This document shows, piece after piece, positions 59,806 through 64,000 of a DNA stretch of 64,000 nt; within the stretch, counting starts at the first letter, position 1, and each line of letters begins with the position of its first letter. The translations under genes were made by a program, and so were the position numbers. The DNA is from Vibrio cortegadensis. GTDB lineage: Bacteria > Pseudomonadota > Gammaproteobacteria > Enterobacterales > Vibrionaceae. The notes under the pieces are model-generated. The model was not told the origin of the DNA. It saw nothing but the letters and a program-made list of their open reading frames with translations, and made no database searches. The stretch spans positions 2,976,001 to 3,040,000 of the forward strand of contig NZ_AP025472.1 of assembly GCF_024347395.1 (NCBI RefSeq), read 5' to 3'.

Positions 59806-60660
59806 GTGAATTCACCTCTTTTTCATCCAAAAGTTGGGGTTGGTTTGCGAATGCCTCACCTTAACTACTTTGAACAGCACCATGAGCAACTGACTTGGCT
59901 AGAAATACACAGTGAAAATTACTTTCAACCAAACTCAATCGCTCGACAGAGCCTACGTTCCATTTTGCAAAACCATCAAATAAGTTGTCATGGCATTGGC
60001 CTTTCTCTCGGTTCTGTATCAAGGGTAAGTTCGACACACCTTGCTCAACTTAATGCGCTTATTTCAGAAGTGGATCCAATTTTAGTTTCAGATCATTTGA
60101 GTTGGAGCGAAAATGGCGGCCACTACTTTAATGATCTCCTTCCATTGCCATACACAGAAGAGGCGTTACAGGTTTTTTGCCGTAATGTACTTGAAGTGCA
60201 AGATTCAATTAAGCGTCCACTGCTTATCGAAAATCCTTCCAGTTATTTGAAGTTCAACCACTCAACCATTAGTGAGTGGGATTTTCTGAGTGAAGTGCAA
60301 AAAAGAACCGATTGCCGACTGCTTCTCGATTTCAACAACATCCATGTCTCCGCTTTCAATCATGGCTTTAGTTGTGACACTTATCTAGAAGGAATACCTG
60401 CACATGCTGTTGATGAGATCCATCTTGCAGGCTTCACCATCAAACAATTAGAGCAAGGTGAAATATGGATAGATACTCACAGTAAGCCAGTCAATGATGA
60501 AGTGTGGGCACTCTTTAATTCATGGACAACCCAGCACGGAGAGCGTCACACCTTAATTGAGTGGGATTTAGACATTCCAGAACCACAAGTGTTGTTAGAT
60601 GAAGCCACGAAAGCGAGTCAGATCCTTTTCCACCAGCAGGAATCAAGGAAGGTGTCATGA
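59806..60660 (+). CDS. bufB: MNIO enzyme BufB (DUF692), bufferin-modifying
   Basis: A 284-residue member of the multinuclear non-heme iron-dependent oxidase family. DUF692 landmarks run through it: EIHSENYF near 33-40, HGIGLSLGS, SDHLSW, LPLPYTEEAL, IENPSSY, LLLDFNNIHVSAFNHG, EIHLAGF, DTHSKPV and IEWDLDIPE, which carry the His/Asp/Glu iron ligands. The enzyme is expected to modify the cysteines of BufA. It starts at GTG 59806 with AGGAG ten bases before it, and overlaps bufC by ATGA. Confidence 0.93.
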   Translation: MNSPLFHPKVGVGLRMPHLNYFEQHHEQLTWLEIHSENYFQPNSIARQSLRSILQNHQISCHGIGLSLGSVSRVSSTHLAQLNALISEVDPILVSDHLSWSENGGHYFNDLLPLPYTEEALQVFCRNVLEVQDSIKRPLLIENPSSYLKFNHSTISEWDFLSEVQKRTDCRLLLDFNNIHVSAFNHGFSCDTYLEGIPAHAVDEIHLAGFTIKQLEQGEIWIDTHSKPVNDEVWALFNSWTTQHGERHTLIEWDLDIPEPQVLLDEATKASQILFHQQESRKVS

Positions 60661-61421
60661 ATCTTTCATTAGCTGAAATTCAGCATAATTTTGCCAATGC
60701 TCTGAATCACCACTCTTCAGGTGATGATTGTGACATCAATAGCGATCACTTTACCTCACAACAGCGTATTCAGATCTATCGTAATAATTTCATTATCAGC
60801 TTAAGTGAAGTACTTGAAGCTACCTATCCGATGGTATTTGCTCTTGTCGGTGATGAATGTTTTCAGCAGCTCGCGCGTCAGCATGTCCTAACTAATCCAT
60901 TATTAGAAGGAGATGTCACTGCCTATGGTCAAGGTTTTGATTCCACAATCACTCAGTTTTCTACGGTAATAGAGGCCGCGCCCTATTTGCCTGAAGTGGC
61001 TCGTTTCGAATGGAGCATCGATATTACTCAGCAACGCTTTGCGATCTCATGTTCACATCCTACTCATACGCTTGAGCAACTCGCGAGTATTTCAGAACAG
61101 CAACAGCCCAATATTCAATTGCAGCTTGAGCCGTCACTGATCAGTTTCAATTCCTGCTATGCGCTTTTTTCTCTTCATGATGCTATCCAAAAAAATGATT
61201 TTGATGGACTAGAAATACACACCCCACAATCTGGAATGATGTGGTGCAACGCTCAAGGTGAAATTCAACTCTCACCACTTTCAGAGATGAGCTACCAGCT
61301 TGTTTTAGATTTAAAAGCGGGGCTACCTTTGGGACAAATCTCTCCCGACTCTCTCTCGCAGCTAAATAACTTAGTTGCCCTATCCTCCATCACGGGATTT
61401 GATTTGTTAGCAAGCGAGTAG
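60657..61421 (+). CDS. bufC: BufC partner protein (DUF2063-type)
   Basis: A 254-residue partner of the MNIO enzyme. The N-terminal helical DUF2063 domain is clear (QRIQIYRNNFIISLSEVLEATYPMVFALVG...FQQLARQHVLTNP), followed by a C-terminal domain likely to bind the precursor. It is co-translated with bufB (ATGA overlap, AAGGAAGG site). In related systems the partner presents the precursor peptide to the oxidase; the older label DNA-binding domain has no support here. Confidence 0.9.
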   Translation: MNLSLAEIQHNFANALNHHSSGDDCDINSDHFTSQQRIQIYRNNFIISLSEVLEATYPMVFALVGDECFQQLARQHVLTNPLLEGDVTAYGQGFDSTITQFSTVIEAAPYLPEVARFEWSIDITQQRFAISCSHPTHTLEQLASISEQQQPNIQLQLEPSLISFNSCYALFSLHDAIQKNDFDGLEIHTPQSGMMWCNAQGEIQLSPLSEMSYQLVLDLKAGLPLGQISPDSLSQLNNLVALSSITGFDLLASE

Positions 61422-61451
61422 AACAGCCACACAATAATAAGGATAACCATT

Positions 61452-61907
61452 ATGCTCAATTCAATATCAAGATGGATAGAAATATACGATGATTTAGTCG
61501 CAAAGGCTCAATGTGGTTTCGTCCCATTATTGCTGCTCTTTTGCCGACTCTGGGTCGCGTGGGTATTCTTCAATTCAGGACTCACAAAAATCGCGACTTG
61601 GGATAGCACGCTGTATCTCTTCGAGTTGGAATATCAAGTTCCACTGTTACCTTGGGAAATTGCGGCTTATATGGGAACCGCTGCAGAATTGATCCTCCCC
61701 ATCTTTTTAGCATTGGGATTACTCACTCGACCAATGGCGGCCATTCTATTTGTATTCAACATTATCGCCGTGGTGTCTTATCCTGTTCTATGGGAGCAAG
61801 GTTTCTTTGATCACCAATTATGGGGATTGATGATTTTAATTGTAGTGGTATGGGGCCCAGGTCCGCTTTCTGCTGACAAGTATCTAAAGATGAAGCTGAC
61901 TCGCTAA
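61452..61907 (+). CDS. DoxX-family membrane protein of the bufferin operon
   Basis: A 151-residue protein with four membrane helices and the DoxX motif FCRLWVAWVFFNSGLTKIATWD. DoxX proteins are frequent last genes of bufferin operons; a role in quinone redox or in membrane support of the modified peptide is inferred. AAGGA precedes the ATG by eight bases. A strong terminator ends the operon at 61925. Confidence 0.88.
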   Translation: MLNSISRWIEIYDDLVAKAQCGFVPLLLLFCRLWVAWVFFNSGLTKIATWDSTLYLFELEYQVPLLPWEIAAYMGTAAELILPIFLALGLLTRPMAAILFVFNIIAVVSYPVLWEQGFFDHQLWGLMILIVVVWGPGPLSADKYLKMKLTR

Positions 61908-61924
61908 CCCATGACACAGACCTA

Positions 61925-61957
61925 AAAAAAGCGCGACCATAATGATCGCGCTTTTTT
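61925..61957. terminator. Bidirectional terminator of the bufferin operon
   Basis: AAAAAAGCGCGA and TCGCGCTTTTTT form a 12-bp perfect stem with a 9-base loop between the convergent genes. Confidence 0.92.
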
Positions 61958-61975
61958 ATTTTATTCAGATAAGCG

Positions 61976-62269
61976 TTATTTTCGCTTTGATTGCTCAATA
62001 AAATCTTTCAATTCGTCAGCAGAAATACCTTGTTCTGCTAGCTCTTTCGCTAACAAACCAACCTGCTCACCTTTGCGAGATTCAGCCACTTGCTGAAATT
62101 GATAAATGATATCGCGCAGTGTATGAAGTGGCACTTGCTTAGCTGCGCTACGAATACGCTCTTCGCTTTGATTGCCTAATTCACTGAGTAACTTACCGAA
62201 CATAACCTTTTCAGGCGACTCTTCCATTTGCTCTAGGACGCGAGCCATTTCATAGGTTGTTAACGACAT
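61976..62269 (-). CDS. 97-residue helical protein of unknown function
   Basis: A small, all-helical, charged protein. The C-terminal helix ends GISADELKDFIEQSKRK, reminiscent of the GIDPNELL segment at the end of the H-NS oligomerisation region, but it lacks the DNA-binding motif of H-NS and the similarity is only local. I do not assign a function. It starts at ATG 62269 and converges on the bufferin operon, from which a terminator separates it, so it is not part of that system. Confidence 0.7.
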   Translation of the reverse strand: MSLTTYEMARVLEQMEESPEKVMFGKLLSELGNQSEERIRSAAKQVPLHTLRDIIYQFQQVAESRKGEQVGLLAKELAEQGISADELKDFIEQSKRK

Positions 62270-62377
62270 TAGTTTCTAGTTTCCGCTGTGTGAGACACGA
62301 TTATTTGAACGACAAATATACACTTGTTTACGTATTAGGAAAACAACCAATATAAGGATAATTGCCGCTCGTCATCA

Positions 62378-63571
62378 CTAAGCTTCAGCATAATGCCAAT
62401 CACGACCAGCTTTAGAAAATAGAATCAACAATGCAGGTGCAATGAGCCACATTTGCAGGGCAATCATCATTTGCGGTTCTAGTGATAACCTTTGCATTGA
62501 GCCAACAATAAAACCAGAACCACTCATTTGAAACAGACCTAGCAGTGCCGCCGCAGTTCCAGCTTTATCCCCAAACGGTTCGAGAGCTTTGCCTGCTGAT
62601 GCGCCTAAAATCCAAGCAAAACCAACAGAAGACATGAAAATTGGAAACATAAATGAGAAGGCTGTCGCTTGTTCCGCAAGCAAGAACATCACGAGACCAG
62701 CAATAGTTAACGTTGATATTCCAACCAATAACGTTTTATGGGTACCAAATTTGTCCATAAATTTTGGAGCAGAGAAAGCCGCTGCAATATTAATTGCCGC
62801 ATTAATACCAAACCAATACGTAAACTCATTCATGCTTAGTCCAAGTTGCTCCATGAGCACAACAGGAGCAGAGGTAACGTAAGCAAGGATCACTGACATC
62901 GCTAACATGCACAGAGAAGCGTGGAAGATAAATGTTGGTGTTTTCAATACAGCCCAATAACGAGAAAGCTTAAATACCGCCTGCTTTTCTGTTGCAGGGT
63001 TCGTCTCTTTCATCTTCAACAAAATAGCCAAACCAGCAAGAACAGCAAAGCCCGCCATGAAGCTGAAGTTGGAGCGCCAACCAAATTGCTGAGTTAACCA
63101 ACTGCCAAGAATTGGAGCCAAAGCAGGAATAAAGCAGATCGCGCCATTTAGGTAGCTGATCATTTTTCCACTTTTCTTCGGTCCAAAAATGTCGCGAACT
63201 GTTGCAAATGCTGCTACCGATGTCGCGCACGCACCGAAGCCTTGTAGCAGCCGAGCGACTAGCATCCACTCTATGCTTTGAGCGGCCCACGCCAAGCAAG
63301 CACTCATCGCGTAGATACTAATTCCCCCTAATGCAACAGTTCGACGTCCTATTTTATCTGCCAAAGGCCCAGCAAACAGCTGACCAATACCCATCGCAAA
63401 TAAGAAATATGTGATTGTGTCTTGTGAAAGAGCGTGTTCCACGTGAAACGTTTCTGAGATCAGAGGTAGTGCTGGTAAATAGATATCAATCGCTAACGGA
63501 CTAAAAAGCACTAACATTGTCAGTAATGCCATTTGCATTTTGCTGTTTCTTTGTGGGGTCAGGTTTTGCAC
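62378..63571 (-). CDS. Bcr/CflA-family drug efflux MFS transporter
   Basis: A 397-residue twelve-helix MFS antiporter. It carries the N-terminal LAIDIYLPALPLI of the drug/H+ antiporter-1 group, GPLADKIGRRTVALGG (motif A) and PILGSWLTQQFGWRSNF (motif C). It probably exports hydrophobic drugs such as bicyclomycin or chloramphenicol. The frame starts with a TTG at 63583; GGAG spaced about seven bases before the GTG at 63571 favours that start. It is divergent from a LysR gene that probably regulates it. Confidence 0.87.
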   Translation of the reverse strand: MQNLTPQRNSKMQMALLTMLVLFSPLAIDIYLPALPLISETFHVEHALSQDTITYFLFAMGIGQLFAGPLADKIGRRTVALGGISIYAMSACLAWAAQSIEWMLVARLLQGFGACATSVAAFATVRDIFGPKKSGKMISYLNGAICFIPALAPILGSWLTQQFGWRSNFSFMAGFAVLAGLAILLKMKETNPATEKQAVFKLSRYWAVLKTPTFIFHASLCMLAMSVILAYVTSAPVVLMEQLGLSMNEFTYWFGINAAINIAAAFSAPKFMDKFGTHKTLLVGISTLTIAGLVMFLLAEQATAFSFMFPIFMSSVGFAWILGASAGKALEPFGDKAGTAAALLGLFQMSGSGFIVGSMQRLSLEPQMMIALQMWLIAPALLILFSKAGRDWHYAEA

Positions 63572-63675
63572 GACTCTCTCCAATCATGTCGAATGTGCCG
63601 CCATCATAGAGAATTACAGATATGAATCATAATGGCATATACTCATGCGTATTATTCCAAAATGGAAATTTGATT

Positions 63676-64000
63676 ATGGATTTAGGAAAGTTGGCGCGAA
63701 TTGATCTCAACTTGTTGGTTTGTCTCAATGTCCTTATTGAGGAGCTCAGTGTAACGAGATCGGCCCACCGTTTATGTTTAAGCCAATCCGCGGTCAGTAA
63801 ATCACTGGCAAAGCTAAGAGAGCAATTTGATGACCCTCTTTTCATTCGACATGCGCACGGATTAAGGCCAACACCAAAATCATTATTCTTGAAGCCTAAG
63901 CTCGACATATTGATAAACCAACTGGAGCTCATCACTCAACCGGAAAGTTTCGAGCCCGCAACCAGTGAATATCGATTTCATATTGCGGCAGTGGAAAGTG
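63676..64000 (+). CDS. LysR-family regulator, N-terminal part (runs off the right edge)
   Basis: The first 108 codons of a LysR regulator: MDLGKLARIDLNLLVCLNVL, then the helix-turn-helix SVTRSAHRLCLSQSAVSKSLAKLREQF, then FIRHAHGLRPTPK. The effector domain is outside the window. It is divergent from the Bcr/CflA-type efflux gene across about 100 bases, so that gene is its likely target. Confidence 0.9.
   Translation, partial: MDLGKLARIDLNLLVCLNVLIEELSVTRSAHRLCLSQSAVSKSLAKLREQFDDPLFIRHAHGLRPTPKSLFLKPKLDILINQLELITQPESFEPATSEYRFHIAAVES

Overview
The window is chromosomal DNA of a gamma-proteobacterium of the Vibrionaceae, most likely a Vibrio. The gene order (ftsY-rsmD, rhtB-pldB-yigL, yigB-xerC-DUF484-dapF-lysA-lptM/cyaY/cyaA/hemCDXY, rho-trxA/rhlB-gppA, recQ-rarD), the 16S rRNA, and family-typical genes such as DUF3630 next to recQ all fit. 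It is almost entirely housekeeping core. I see no insertion sequence, prophage, integron or CRISPR array.

Layout. 1-6.2 kb: the end of the ftsY cluster, with the yhhL/yhhM/yhhN-type membrane genes scattered around a MarC-family gene, an AT-rich stretch with no convincing gene, and a 26-residue membrane protein. 6.2-11.4 kb: an SDR/LysR divergent pair, then an arsenate-detoxification operon (arsR, arsenate-linked GAPDH, a tyrosine-phosphatase-like protein, arsJ). 11.4-22.5 kb: an EAL-HDOD protein, rhtB/pldB/yigL, a lipoprotein, a DTW-domain tRNA enzyme, and two tandem FIST-GGDEF-EAL proteins. 22.6-35.2 kb: the yigB-xerC-dapF-lysA block, divergent cyaA and hemCDXY, and a small cytochrome c. 35.4-41.4 kb: a complete rRNA operon on the minus strand (16S, tRNA-Ile, tRNA-Ala, 23S, 5S, tRNA-Asp) with tandem promoters. 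41.4-51.1 kb: ubiD-ferredoxin-fre, a secreted protein of unknown function, rho, trxA, rhlB-gppA and yhhQ under a preQ1 riboswitch. 51.2-64 kb: recQ, rarD, AraC and LysE-family genes, a CsrB-type regulatory RNA with an upstream VarA/UvrY-type palindrome, uvrD, a bufferin (copper-binding modified peptide) operon, a Bcr/CflA-type transporter and a truncated LysR gene.

Systems. The ars operon makes 1-arseno-3-phosphoglycerate with the GAPDH and exports it with ArsJ. The bufA-bufB-bufC-doxX operon encodes a secreted four-cysteine peptide and the MNIO enzyme pair expected to modify it; a perfect 14-bp hairpin separates peptide and enzyme genes. The CsrB-type RNA is expected to titrate CsrA under control of the VarS/VarA two-component system. 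Three EAL proteins within 11 kb suggest cyclic-di-GMP turnover. Two CRP-like sites in the cyaA-hemC gap suggest that cAMP-CRP feeds back on cyaA.

All function calls rest on reading motifs and gene order by eye; no database search was run. Several start codons were moved from the longest frame to a better-placed start, as stated in each entry.
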